Shown: positions 14,490 through 21,779 of the stretch, one piece after another | Layout of the letters: each line of letters starts with the position of its first letter | Numbering within the stretch: the first letter of the stretch is position 1 | Assembly: GCA_002392705.1 (NCBI GenBank) | Contig: DGHP01000182.1 | Location: 1-22,792 of the forward strand | Length of the DNA: 22,792 bases | Direction of reading: 5' to 3' | Source of the DNA: Lachnospiraceae bacterium UBA3845 | GTDB lineage: Bacteria > Bacillota > Clostridia > Lachnospirales > Lachnospiraceae | Made by a program: the position numbers and the translations under genes | Notes under the pieces: model-generated | Seen by the model: the letters and a program-made list of their open reading frames with translations, nothing else | The model's database searches: none | What the model was told of the DNA's origin: nothing

Positions 14490-15202
14490 CTTGCGTCTTC
14501 CCAGCGGTTTATGACATAACCGACGCCGCGCACGGTCCGGATCATCCGGACGGAGAAGGCGTCGTCGATCTTGGAGCGCAGATAGCGGATATAAACGTCG
14601 ATTACATTAGTTTCACCCGCGTATTCATAGCCGCAGACCTTTTCCAGCAGTGTATCGCGTGAAAGTACGATATCCGTATTCTCCAGAAGGGTGCGCAGCA
14701 TCAGAAACTCTCTGTTGGTCAGGGAGATCTCATGCCCGTTCATGGCAACACGGTGCCTGGGAATATCCATGCTGAGCGGCCCCCAGAGGAGCGTGCCTTC
14801 GGAATGCTGCACGGCTGCGGCTGTATGGCTGTCCTGCCTCGGATGCAGTTTCAGGGCCACGCGGATCCGGGCGAGAAGCTCCTCGATGGCGAACGGCTTG
14901 GTGACGTAATCCACCGCGCCGGCGTCCAGACCGGATACTTTATCCATAACGGCATCGCGGGCTGTCAGGAGTATGACCGGCGTATCTTTTTCTTTCTTCA
15001 GCCGGCGGAGGATCTCCAGCCCGTTCAGTTCCGGAAGCATGATGTCCAGAAGGATCAGGTCATAATCGCCGGCAAGAGCCTCAGCAAGGGCAGCGCGGCC
15101 GCTGCCCTCTGTTTTCACTTCATATCCTTCATGTTTCAGTTCCAGCTCGACAAAGCGGGCCAGTTTTGCTTCGTCTTCCACAACAAGGATTCTGGCACTC
15201 AT
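14486..15202 (-). CDS. OmpR/PhoB-family response regulator
   Basis: A 238-residue regulator. The receiver domain (1-118) has the acidic pocket E9/D10, phosphoacceptor D53 in LILLDIMLPELNG, the conserved T in LLTARD and K in YVTKPF. The winged-helix output domain (about 135-235) includes LTNREFLMLRTLLEN and the recognition region NVIDVYIRYLRSKID, with the C-terminal hairpin RTVRGVGYV. It is coupled to the kinase gene by an overlapping stop/start. The DUF4342 gene precedes it by 52 bases in the same direction. Phosphorylation by the kinase should dimerise it on direct repeats, and roughly 11-bp-phased repeats lie upstream of the operon at 15954-15993. Confidence 0.96.
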   Translation of the reverse strand: MSARILVVEDEAKLARFVELELKHEGYEVKTEGSGRAALAEALAGDYDLILLDIMLPELNGLEILRRLKKEKDTPVILLTARDAVMDKVSGLDAGAVDYVTKPFAIEELLARIRVALKLHPRQDSHTAAAVQHSEGTLLWGPLSMDIPRHRVAMNGHEISLTNREFLMLRTLLENTDIVLSRDTLLEKVCGYEYAGETNVIDVYIRYLRSKIDDAFSVRMIRTVRGVGYVINRWEDAR

Positions 15203-15254
15203 AGCTTACTCCTTTTCAGATCCGCCATTCCGTTTTCTGTCCGGTCTTCTCAGA

Positions 15255-15830
15255 TCAGGAGCCGGAGTTTTCCTGATTCTGCTCCCTCTTTCTGGCATTC
15301 TCTTCGCTTGCGCTGCGGAAGCCTTCCTTCAGGCTTTCCGCGGCTGCCCCCGCAGATTCCATAAACGCATTGGCTTTTTCTAGGTCGTCTTTTCCTTCGA
15401 AGGAATAGCGGACGCCGAAGAGCAGAGCGACCAGCATGACCGGGATCGTGAGCTTCCAGCTGAGAAGGAGGATCACGACAGCTGCGAGCAGCGGAATGCG
15501 TACGATATTCTCACCTTTGTGACTGATGCAGAAAGAATTATCGCGGCAGATGCGGATAAAGTTCCGGACTGCCTGGCCGATGGTGCTGCCCAGGCGGGGC
15601 TGACTCTCCTGCTGTTCTTTCACCTTTTCCACAACCGGGATGTATTCTGTCTGCTGGTCATAGCTGGTGGAATAATGCTGCTGGCCGGGGCTGCTGGTAC
15701 GGCCTGCCTTTTCAAGCGCGACCATCGCGTCAAGCAGATCCCAGTTATTTGCTTCCAGGGCAGCTTTCGCTTCTTCATAACTGACATTGGCACGTTCTCT
15801 GAGTTTTTCAACTTTTTCAAGATTATCCAT
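15255..15830 (-). CDS. DUF4342 protein with UBA-like N-terminus
   Basis: A 191-residue protein starting at ATG 15830, with AAAGGA and a 6-nt spacer. Residues 1-45 (KVEKLRERANVSYEEAKAAL, then EANNWDLLDAMVALEKAG) form a UBA/EF-Ts-N-like three-helix domain. After a polar linker, residues 78-148 contain a DUF4342-type region with a hydrophobic hairpin (112-124 and 126-140) that probably inserts in the membrane, then an Ala/Glu-rich helical tail. Function is unknown. It is the first gene of the operon with the response regulator and kinase, so it may be the main target or an accessory of that signalling system. Confidence 0.82.
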   Translation of the reverse strand: MDNLEKVEKLRERANVSYEEAKAALEANNWDLLDAMVALEKAGRTSSPGQQHYSTSYDQQTEYIPVVEKVKEQQESQPRLGSTIGQAVRNFIRICRDNSFCISHKGENIVRIPLLAAVVILLLSWKLTIPVMLVALLFGVRYSFEGKDDLEKANAFMESAGAAAESLKEGFRSASEENARKREQNQENSGS

Positions 15831-15953
15831 AACCGTTCCTTTCCTGTGCCCGCTCTTAGGCAGGTATCTGTTTTATCGGTTCCGGTTTCCCGGGCCGTCC
15901 TCTCTTTGACGATGCCTATAATAAAACGCCAGTCTTAACTGAGCTTTTAAGAA

Positions 15954-15993
15954 AGATTAAAAACAGATTAGAAAACAGCTGAAGACAGATTAA
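15954..15993 (-). promoter_or_regulatory. Phased repeats in the DUF4342-TCS leader (candidate regulator site)
   Basis: On the + strand AGATTAA (15954-15960), AGATTAG (15965-15971) and AGATTAA (15987-15993) begin 11 and 22 bases apart, with a degenerate copy AGCTGAA (15977) between them. Spacing near one helical turn is what OmpR-family dimers use. They read TTAATCT on the transcribed orientation and lie 125-165 bases before the DUF4342 start, ahead of an AT-rich stretch (TTTTATTATAGG) that may contain the -10 element. Confidence 0.5.
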
Positions 15994-16084
15994 CGCATCT
16001 GTTTCTCTGCGTATAAGGGCGGGCGGAAGGTCCCGCAATCATCCTTTTAATAACTTTTTATGATACTATAGCGCTTTTTCAGCG

Positions 16085-17014
16085 TCAATTGAAGAGATCT
16101 TCCGGCACATAGTGAACGATGGCCTGGATATTCTGCTTGTAGTTGCCGAAGCTGCTGCCGTAGATGGCGACCCCGCCGCCATGTCCTCCGACAGGATGGG
16201 TTTCGATCCGCAGCCTCATCTCGTTATGGCTGTCAAGAAAGGCCCAGTCCGTACCGGGTTCCTGTGCTTTGACGCCGTCGATGAAAATCCCCATTTCGTT
16301 GATGACAAGCATCTTCAGATGACCGTGCTGGCACTGATGGTTTTTCCACCAGAGCGGCGTATAGATTCCGCGGGAATTGATCTCGGGCTCCGTGATCCAG
16401 CTGCAGACAGGCTGATCGTTCAGGGCAAAGGAGATAAGAGAGCCTGATTCCGCCGCTGCCCCCTGATCCGCGGAAGAAATCTCCAGGCTGATGGTAAGCT
16501 GCACGATTCTCTGATTTTCCGGGAGCAGGTTGGGGATCCGGTATTCAATATAACCGTCATGGAACCAGAGGATCTCCGCGTTCAGATGCTGCGGATAGGA
16601 GAAGGCCCTCGGGTCGTTTTCCGCAGCGAGCATCTGCAGGCTGTCCGCCAGTCCGCAGGGGGAGAGAACCGCGTAATCGCTGTAATGGCCGATCTGCAGC
16701 TCTGTCTCGTATACTTTGCTGCTGTGCTCCTCGATCTGAGGATGTATATTCAGCAGTATCTGCGTTTCCCCAAGGGAGCAAATCTTCTGCATGCCCCTGC
16801 CGGTATGCTCTGCTTTTACCTGTATGATTCCGCATTCTTTAAGCTTCCGGACATGGCCGGTAAGCGCTCCGTTGGTCAGATTCAGAGCCTGGGCCATCTC
16901 ATTCAGATTCATCGGTCCCTCCTTCGAGAGAAGTTCGATGATCTGCATGCGCACCTCTGAACCAAGTGTTTTGAAAAGCTCCAGTCCTTCCGTCAATCCA
17001 TCTACTCTTATCAT
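16085..17014 (-). CDS. ArsR-type regulator with large C-terminal domain (paralogue 2)
   Basis: A 309-residue protein with ATG 17014 and AGGAGG five bases upstream. Residues 8-75 form an ArsR-like winged helix (LFKTLGSEVRMQIIELLSKE, MNLNEMAQALNLTNGALTGH), without the metal-binding cysteine motif of metal-sensing ArsR proteins. Residues 95-309 form an uncharacterised domain with many short strands and conserved aromatics (ILWFHDGYIEYRIPNLLP, GIYTPLWWKNHQ, FIDGVKAQ, IYGSSFGNYKQNIQ), which reads like a carbohydrate-binding beta-sandwich. It lies 12 bases after its paralogue at 17027-17938, in the same transcript and divergent from the sugar ABC operon. The ligand is inferred to be an arabinose-containing sugar from that context. 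Confidence 0.83.
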   Translation of the reverse strand: MIRVDGLTEGLELFKTLGSEVRMQIIELLSKEGPMNLNEMAQALNLTNGALTGHVRKLKECGIIQVKAEHTGRGMQKICSLGETQILLNIHPQIEEHSSKVYETELQIGHYSDYAVLSPCGLADSLQMLAAENDPRAFSYPQHLNAEILWFHDGYIEYRIPNLLPENQRIVQLTISLEISSADQGAAAESGSLISFALNDQPVCSWITEPEINSRGIYTPLWWKNHQCQHGHLKMLVINEMGIFIDGVKAQEPGTDWAFLDSHNEMRLRIETHPVGGHGGGVAIYGSSFGNYKQNIQAIVHYVPEDLFN

Positions 17015-17026
17015 GGCGGCCTCCTC

Positions 17027-17938
17027 TTATACGCTGTACAGAATCCGGAATTCGATATCCTGATTATAATTGCCGAAATCCCTGCCGAAGAGGGTCAGTC
17101 CCCCGATATGGCGGGCGGCGTCCGGGACCGCTATGCGCAGAAACATGGGGGCTTTGCCGGTAACGTTCAGTTCCCCGATGGTGACTGCCGAGATCCTCAG
17201 GTCATCCATATAAGTTCCGTCAGAACGGATCTCCAGCGTTTTGAGCAGACCGTACTGGTTCCAGTTCGGGAACCACCATTCCGGCGTGAACAGTCCGGGG
17301 ACATCCGCGAAATCCCCGGGGCTGGTCCAGACCCCCAGCAGGGTTCCGTTCAGATAGAAGTGGAGGTCGGAAGGCCAGTGCGGATTGCTGCCGGGCGCTT
17401 CGGAACTGAGTTCCATGGAGACGGAGATCTGCTCGATCCGGGAATGCCGCGGGATAACGCAGGGGATCATGTACTCCACGTAACCTTTTGTGAACCAGAG
17501 GATATCTGCTTCATAGTGTTTCCAGTGGGTGAAATACCTGGGGTCGTCAACATCCCCGATCAGGGAGACTGCGGAGGAGAGCCCGCAGGTGGGGTATATA
17601 CTGCAGGAAGAATACTGGCCGACCCGCAGGTGGGAGCGGAATTCGTTGTGCTGCTGCTGGTTTCCGGAAAATACAAAGAGAATCTTCTCCAGATGTGGTT
17701 CACAGATTTTCAGGTTTCCGTGCCGGGAGATGTCTGTGTTGACCCGGATCAGATCACAGGATTCGAGCCTGCGGATATGCGGCGTCAGGGCCCCGTTGGA
17801 CAGATCCAGGGCCTGCGCCAGGTCATTCATGCTCATTCTTCCGTTTTTTATCAGAAGATTCAGGATGCTTATGCGGACTTCCGAACCGAGAGCGCTGAAA
17901 ACTTCGAGCTCTTCTTTGAAATTACTGATATATCTCAT
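17027..17938 (-). CDS. ArsR-type regulator with large C-terminal domain (paralogue 1)
   Basis: The start is placed at ATG 17938 (MRYISNFKEELEVFSALGSE), with AGAGG seven bases upstream. The open frame continues to 18064, but those codons show no homology. The 303-residue protein has an ArsR-like winged helix (about 8-78: SALGSEVRISILNLLIKNGR, MNDLAQALDLSNGALTPHIR) and a C-terminal domain of the same type as the next gene (ILWFTKGYVEYMIPCVIP, GLFTPEWWFPNWNQYG, YMDDLRIS, LFGRDFGNYNQDIEF). The two proteins align along their whole length with moderate identity, so they arose by duplication and could form a heterodimer. It is first in the two-gene operon, and its promoter overlaps the AT-rich inverted repeat at 18140-18158, consistent with autoregulation. 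Confidence 0.83.
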   Translation of the reverse strand: MRYISNFKEELEVFSALGSEVRISILNLLIKNGRMSMNDLAQALDLSNGALTPHIRRLESCDLIRVNTDISRHGNLKICEPHLEKILFVFSGNQQQHNEFRSHLRVGQYSSCSIYPTCGLSSAVSLIGDVDDPRYFTHWKHYEADILWFTKGYVEYMIPCVIPRHSRIEQISVSMELSSEAPGSNPHWPSDLHFYLNGTLLGVWTSPGDFADVPGLFTPEWWFPNWNQYGLLKTLEIRSDGTYMDDLRISAVTIGELNVTGKAPMFLRIAVPDAARHIGGLTLFGRDFGNYNQDIEFRILYSV

Positions 17939-18139
17939 ATTACGGCCTCTGTTTTCTCTTTCATAATGGTCTGCATCTGTTTTCCGCCGGAATCCGTGCA
18001 ATGTTCTGTTCGCGGGAAAAGCTCCTCTGCCCGCATTCCTGTTTTCAGTCAGCACAGGAAACAAACCGCTGTCGGCGAAGGCTTTTCCGGGGACAGCGAG
18101 GTTTGCTGAAGGTTTTCATTATCCTAGCACAATTATTTT

Positions 18140-18158
18140 AAATTATAAAGGATAATTT
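18140..18158. promoter_or_regulatory. AT-rich inverted repeat, candidate ArsR-type operator 1
   Basis: AAATTAT-AAAGG-ATAATTT is a perfect 7-5-7 inverted repeat. On the minus strand it overlaps a TATAAT sequence (18143-18148) that could be the -10 element for the regulator pair. ArsR-family operators are typically AT-rich imperfect palindromes of this size. Confidence 0.5.
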
Positions 18159-18163
18159 TAGAC

Positions 18164-18182
18164 AAAATTAAAATATAATTTT
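18164..18182. promoter_or_regulatory. AT-rich inverted repeat, candidate ArsR-type operator 2
   Basis: AAAATTA-AAATA-TAATTTT is a second perfect 7-5-7 inverted repeat, centred 24 bases from the first. The shared geometry suggests two adjacent binding sites for the two regulators or for a tetramer. Confidence 0.5.
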
Positions 18183-18219
18183 TTATATGGTAATAATACA
18201 CAAAAACAAAGACATAAAA

Positions 18220-18229
18220 TTGTGCACAA
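18220..18229. promoter_or_regulatory. Palindrome TTGTGCACAA upstream of the ABC operon promoter
   Basis: This perfect 10-bp palindrome ends 55 bases before the -35 element. A second small inverted repeat, ATTCA-AATG-TGAAT, follows within a few bases. The position suits an activator or a second repressor. Which protein binds is unknown. Confidence 0.4.
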
Positions 18230-18284
18230 CATTCAAATGTGAATTAATGGTATAGAAAAACCTAAAATATTTTGATTCTCACTA

Positions 18285-18313
18285 TTGACATCAAAGGGGA
18301 ACGGGTCTATAGT
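18285..18313 (+). promoter_or_regulatory. Strong sigma-A promoter of the arabinoside ABC operon
   Basis: Consensus TTGACA (18285-18290), exactly 17 bp of spacer and TATAGT (18308-18313). Transcription should start near 18320, giving a leader of about 100 bases before the binding-protein gene. Confidence 0.85.
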
Positions 18314-18327
18314 GTAGCCATAAAGAA

Positions 18328-18392
18328 GCCGCGCTCCTGCGGCGGATGTAACTGTAGAGCGAGACAGTAAACACTTGTCCGGAACGGACAAG
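18328..18392 (+). other. Structured 5' leader with three short hairpins
   Basis: Three consecutive inverted repeats: GCCGC-GCTCCT-GCGGC (18328-18343), ACTGT-AGAGCGAG-ACAGT (18351-18368) and CTTGTCCG-GAA-CGGACAAG (18374-18392). None is followed by a T-run, so they are not terminators. They end nine bases before the ribosome binding site AGGAGG (18402-18407) and may stabilise the abundant binding-protein mRNA or affect translation. No riboswitch class was recognised. Confidence 0.6.
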
Positions 18393-18417
18393 CACTCAAT
18401 CAGGAGGAAGAAGCAAG

Positions 18418-19758
18418 ATGAAGAAGACATGGCTTAGTGTCGCTATGGCTGCTGCTGTTATGGCAGCGATGCCCTTCGCTGCTATGGCAGAAGAAGGCGA
18501 GGCAACTGCAGTCACAACTGTAGGACCGGAAGACGGAACCCATTTTGAGATGTGGTCATTCGTAGACGCTCACAACGAGTTCTACGGAAAGATGGTCGAG
18601 CTGTGGAACGAGCAGAATCCGGACAAGCAGCTGAATGTTACCTTCAGCACCTATCCGTATTCGGACATGCACAACAAGCTGATGATGTCCCTGCAGGCCG
18701 GCAGCGGCGCTCCGGATATGTGCGACGTTGAGATCGGACAGTTCCCGAACTACACCGGCGACGACACACCGCTCTATGCCCTGAATGATGCGCTGGCTCC
18801 GTATGAAGCCGACTGCGTACAGTCCCGTCTGGATGTCTATTCCAGGGCTGACGGAACCCGCATCGGTGTTCCGACCCACGTAGGCGCTTCCGTTATGTAC
18901 TGGAACGCGGAACTGCTTGAGAGCTACGGACTGGATTACAAGTCAGTCAAGACCTGGGATGATTACACCGCGCTCGGCGAGCAGCTGAAAGAAGCTTCCA
19001 ACGGCGAAGTTTTCCTGACCAGCGTTGATACCGGCGGAGTTGACTGGATGTGGATTGCCATGGCTGAGTACGGCGATGACTGGACCGGCGGCCCGGACGG
19101 CGAGCCGAATGTCGAGCTTGAATCTGTCAAGAAGATGATGACCATGCAGAAGCAGTGGCTGGATGACGGCATCGCCATGATCTCCACTGACGGACATGTT
19201 GACCTTGAGGCCGGCTTCAAGAACGTCTCCGAAGGCAAGATCGCTTCCTTCCCGAAGGCAATGTGGTACATGAGCCGCTTCACCAACTATATGCCGGAGA
19301 TGGAAGGCAAGTACGACATCACCACGATCCCGGTATTTGAAGAAGGCCAGAAGTACTCCGTAGGTATCGGCGGAACCGGTACGGTTGTCACCGAGCAGAG
19401 CGCGGATCCGGCGCTTGCCGCTGAGTTCCTTGCATGGGCGAAGCTGTCCGAGGAAGGCGAGTCCTATATCTGGAGCGTTCTTGGATTTGACGTCTGCAAT
19501 TCCGCGCTGTGGTTTGATGATGAGTTCGCGTTTGACGAGAGCAATCCTTACAACACCTTCTTCCGCTGCAAGCCGTATGAGGTTCTTCGGCAGATCGCGA
19601 ACGACGACGCCATCGGAACCATCTATTCAACCAAGGTTTCTCCGACTCTGAATGATTACATGTGCACCACGACCCTGAACGAGGTCTTCGAGGACGGCAT
19701 GGATATCGACGAAGCACTGGCGGAGTGCCAGGAATACCTTGAGATGGAGCTGATGTAA
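18418..19758 (+). CDS. Sugar ABC transporter substrate-binding protein (CUT1)
   Basis: A 446-residue extracytoplasmic binding protein of the family-1 solute-binding type. Residues 1-24 are a signal peptide (MKKTWLSVAMAAAVMAAMPF, then AAMA) with a type I cleavage site before EEGEA. The lipobox cysteine normal for Gram-positive binding proteins is absent. Sequence blocks typical of the family follow: EMWSFVDAHNEFYGKMVELW, LMMSLQAGSGAPDMCDVEIG, GVPTHVGASVMYWNAELLE, and the conserved C-terminal ALAECQEYLE. The permeases and GH51 arabinofuranosidase in the same operon suggest that it binds arabinose or arabino-oligosaccharides, as AraN-like proteins do. A leaky terminator follows, so it is probably made in excess over the permeases. 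Confidence 0.93.
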   Translation: MKKTWLSVAMAAAVMAAMPFAAMAEEGEATAVTTVGPEDGTHFEMWSFVDAHNEFYGKMVELWNEQNPDKQLNVTFSTYPYSDMHNKLMMSLQAGSGAPDMCDVEIGQFPNYTGDDTPLYALNDALAPYEADCVQSRLDVYSRADGTRIGVPTHVGASVMYWNAELLESYGLDYKSVKTWDDYTALGEQLKEASNGEVFLTSVDTGGVDWMWIAMAEYGDDWTGGPDGEPNVELESVKKMMTMQKQWLDDGIAMISTDGHVDLEAGFKNVSEGKIASFPKAMWYMSRFTNYMPEMEGKYDITTIPVFEEGQKYSVGIGGTGTVVTEQSADPALAAEFLAWAKLSEEGESYIWSVLGFDVCNSALWFDDEFAFDESNPYNTFFRCKPYEVLRQIANDDAIGTIYSTKVSPTLNDYMCTTTLNEVFEDGMDIDEALAECQEYLEMELM

Positions 19759-19849
19759 TCCGGTCAGATCCACAGTATCTGTTCTGTACAGGAGGAGAGG
19801 GAAGCGTTCTCTGCCTCCCCCTGAGAAAAACTGAATAATGAATGGATGA

Positions 19850-19885
19850 GGGGGGCCCGGGAATCGCATTCCCAGGCCCCTTTTC
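19850..19885 (+). terminator. Intra-operon terminator/attenuator after the binding-protein gene
   Basis: A GC-rich stem is formed by GGGGCCCGGGAAT (about 19852-19864) and ATTCCCAGGCCCC (19868-19880), with single unpaired bases and a 3-base loop, followed by TTTT. It separates the binding-protein gene from the permeases. In CUT1 operons such an element lets partial readthrough set a high binding-protein to permease ratio. Confidence 0.75.
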
Positions 19886-19921
19886 CTTAATAGTTCCGGT
19901 AATTTAAGGAGAACATTGGAT

Positions 19922-20821
19922 ATGCAAAAGTTTAAAAAGCTCTTTTATTCTCAGAAGGTGGCGCCCTTTGTATTCGTACTGCCATTTATTCTGAGCCTGG
20001 TGATTTTCTGGGCTTATCCTCTGGTCAGCGGCATCGTCATGAGCTTCCAGGATATCAGTTTCGGGAGCAGGACCTTTGTGGGTGTTTCCCATTATGTAAA
20101 GCTTGCTCACGATAAATTCTTCCGGACTGCTGTTCTGAACAGTGTGGAGTACATGGCTCTGACCCTGGTTCTGATGATTCCCATTCCGCTGGTTCTGGCA
20201 GTGCTCCTGGAAAGCCGCCTGACAAAGGCCAGGGGCGTATGGAAGGTCATCATGTATATTCCGGCCCTTACCTCAGTTGTTATCTCCGGTATGCTTTTCC
20301 GTATGATGTTCTCTGAATCGGACGGAAGCCAGATGAACCAGCTGATGACCGCCCTCGGCCGCATGCCGATCGCCTGGCTGAAGACAAAATGGACGGCCTG
20401 GATCGCGCTTCTGCTTCTGTGCATGTGGAGATGGACAGGCGTCAACATGCTTTACTTTGTCTCCGGACTGAAAGCCATCGACAACTCCATCTATGAATCC
20501 GCGGATATAGACGGCGCCAACGCAAGGCAGAAGTTCTGGTATCTGACCCTGCCGCTGATCAAGCCTACAACCATTTATGTTATTACGATCTCCGTGTACG
20601 CGGGTCTGTCCATGTTCCTGGAAAGCTTCATGCTGTGGAACGGCAACTCTTCGCCGAAGAATATCGGTCTTACGATTGTCGGATATCTCTATAAGAGAGG
20701 TATCGAGAAGAATGACCTGGGCTACGCCTGCGCGGTCGGTATGGTTCTCATGGTGATCGCCCTGGCAATCAATGTCGTGCAGCTGATTGCGACCGGTACG
20801 TTTAAGAGGGAGGAATCGTGA
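19922..20821 (+). CDS. Sugar ABC transporter permease 1 (CUT1, MalF-like)
   Basis: A 299-residue inner-membrane permease. ATG 19922 is preferred because AAGGAG (19906-19911) is 10 nt upstream. A TTG six bases earlier would leave only 4 nt. About six membrane helices are visible, beginning at VAPFVFVLPFILSLVIFWAY. The EAA loop that docks on the ATPase is ESADIDGANARQKFWYLTLP (C-terminal third). The ATPase subunit is not encoded in this window. CUT1 systems of Firmicutes commonly share one MsmK/MsiK-type ATPase encoded elsewhere. The gene ends one base before the next permease's start region. Confidence 0.94.
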   Translation: MQKFKKLFYSQKVAPFVFVLPFILSLVIFWAYPLVSGIVMSFQDISFGSRTFVGVSHYVKLAHDKFFRTAVLNSVEYMALTLVLMIPIPLVLAVLLESRLTKARGVWKVIMYIPALTSVVISGMLFRMMFSESDGSQMNQLMTALGRMPIAWLKTKWTAWIALLLLCMWRWTGVNMLYFVSGLKAIDNSIYESADIDGANARQKFWYLTLPLIKPTTIYVITISVYAGLSMFLESFMLWNGNSSPKNIGLTIVGYLYKRGIEKNDLGYACAVGMVLMVIALAINVVQLIATGTFKREES

Positions 20822-20822
20822 T

Positions 20823-21713
20823 ATGGCAGTGAATAAGAATAACAGCAAAACCATGGAAGCAAACCACAGAGGTTTGTCCTTCCTTGCGACTCTCCTCTTT
20901 GCGGTTCTGTGTTTCTTTATCGCCTTCCCTCTGCTGGCAGGTCTTCTGGCATCCTTCCGTCCGGGACGTGAGCTGGTTCAGAACGGTCTGGCCATCAACT
21001 GGGACTTCAGGACGATGACCCTGGACAACTATCTGTATCTGTTCGGCCTTGGCGGCGGCAACAGTAAGATCGATTCCGCCAAGTATTTCATGTGGTATAA
21101 GAATTCCCTGATTCTTACCATTCTTACTGTTGTGCTGACCCTCCTGGTCTGCTACTTCGTAGCCTATGGACTGACCATGTACAAGTTCAGGCTTCAGGGA
21201 TTCCTTTTCTTCATGGTTATCGCTACCATGTGCGTACCTTTTGAGATCCTGATGCTTCCGCTCTACCAGGAAGTAACCACACTGCATATCATCAACACCA
21301 GAGCCGGCGTTATTCTGCCCGGACTGTGCGCTGCCTCGACGATTTTCTTCTTCCGCCAGTATATGCAGGGACTGCCGATGGAACTGCTGGACGCGGCCCG
21401 GATCGACGGCTGCACAGAGTACGGCATTTCCGTCAGGATCATGATGCCGATCACCAAGCCGGCATTTGCCTCCATGGCCATCCTCTGCGCGATGGGTTCC
21501 TGGAACAATATGCTCTGGCCCATGCTTGTATTCCGTGATACCAATAAGTTCACGCTGCAGATCGGTTTAAATACCCTTCTTACTCCTTACGGCAACAACT
21601 ATGACCTGCTGATCGCCGGCTCCATGTTCGGTATCATCCCGATCCTGGCGATTTACCTGATTTTCCAGAAGTATCTGATCGACGGCATGACAGCCGGTGC
21701 TGTAAAGGGCTGA
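20823..21713 (+). CDS. Sugar ABC transporter permease 2 (CUT1, MalG-like)
   Basis: A 296-residue permease starting at ATG 20823, with GGGAGGA (20808-20814) 8 nt upstream. The start is just past the TGA of permease 1, indicating coupled translation. The first helix is FLATLLFAVLCFFIAFPLLA. The EAA loop is ELLDAARIDGCTEYGISVRI followed by MMPITKP, and the C-terminal YLIDGMTAGAVKG is the hallmark ending of MalG-type permeases. It pairs with permease 1 to form the transmembrane channel for the sugar delivered by the binding protein. Confidence 0.95.
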   Translation: MAVNKNNSKTMEANHRGLSFLATLLFAVLCFFIAFPLLAGLLASFRPGRELVQNGLAINWDFRTMTLDNYLYLFGLGGGNSKIDSAKYFMWYKNSLILTILTVVLTLLVCYFVAYGLTMYKFRLQGFLFFMVIATMCVPFEILMLPLYQEVTTLHIINTRAGVILPGLCAASTIFFFRQYMQGLPMELLDAARIDGCTEYGISVRIMMPITKPAFASMAILCAMGSWNNMLWPMLVFRDTNKFTLQIGLNTLLTPYGNNYDLLIAGSMFGIIPILAIYLIFQKYLIDGMTAGAVKG

Positions 21714-21779
21714 TGAGTGGAATATGCGGGCGGCCCGATGTGTGGGGCCGTGAAACGTAACGTTAGGAGGAAGAGGAAA

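Noticed and set aside
17108..18109. 333-residue plus-strand ORF
   Set aside because: It is antisense to an ArsR-type regulator with clear homology to its neighbour. The composition (Gly/Pro/Asp-rich, irregular) is that of a shadow frame.
18328..18392. Riboswitch in the binding-protein leader
   Set aside because: Three simple hairpins without a terminator or any core motif of a known class. Kept only as a structured leader.
19916..19921. TTG start for permease 1
   Set aside because: Only 4 nt from the ribosome binding site. ATG 19922 has normal spacing and gives the usual N-terminus.
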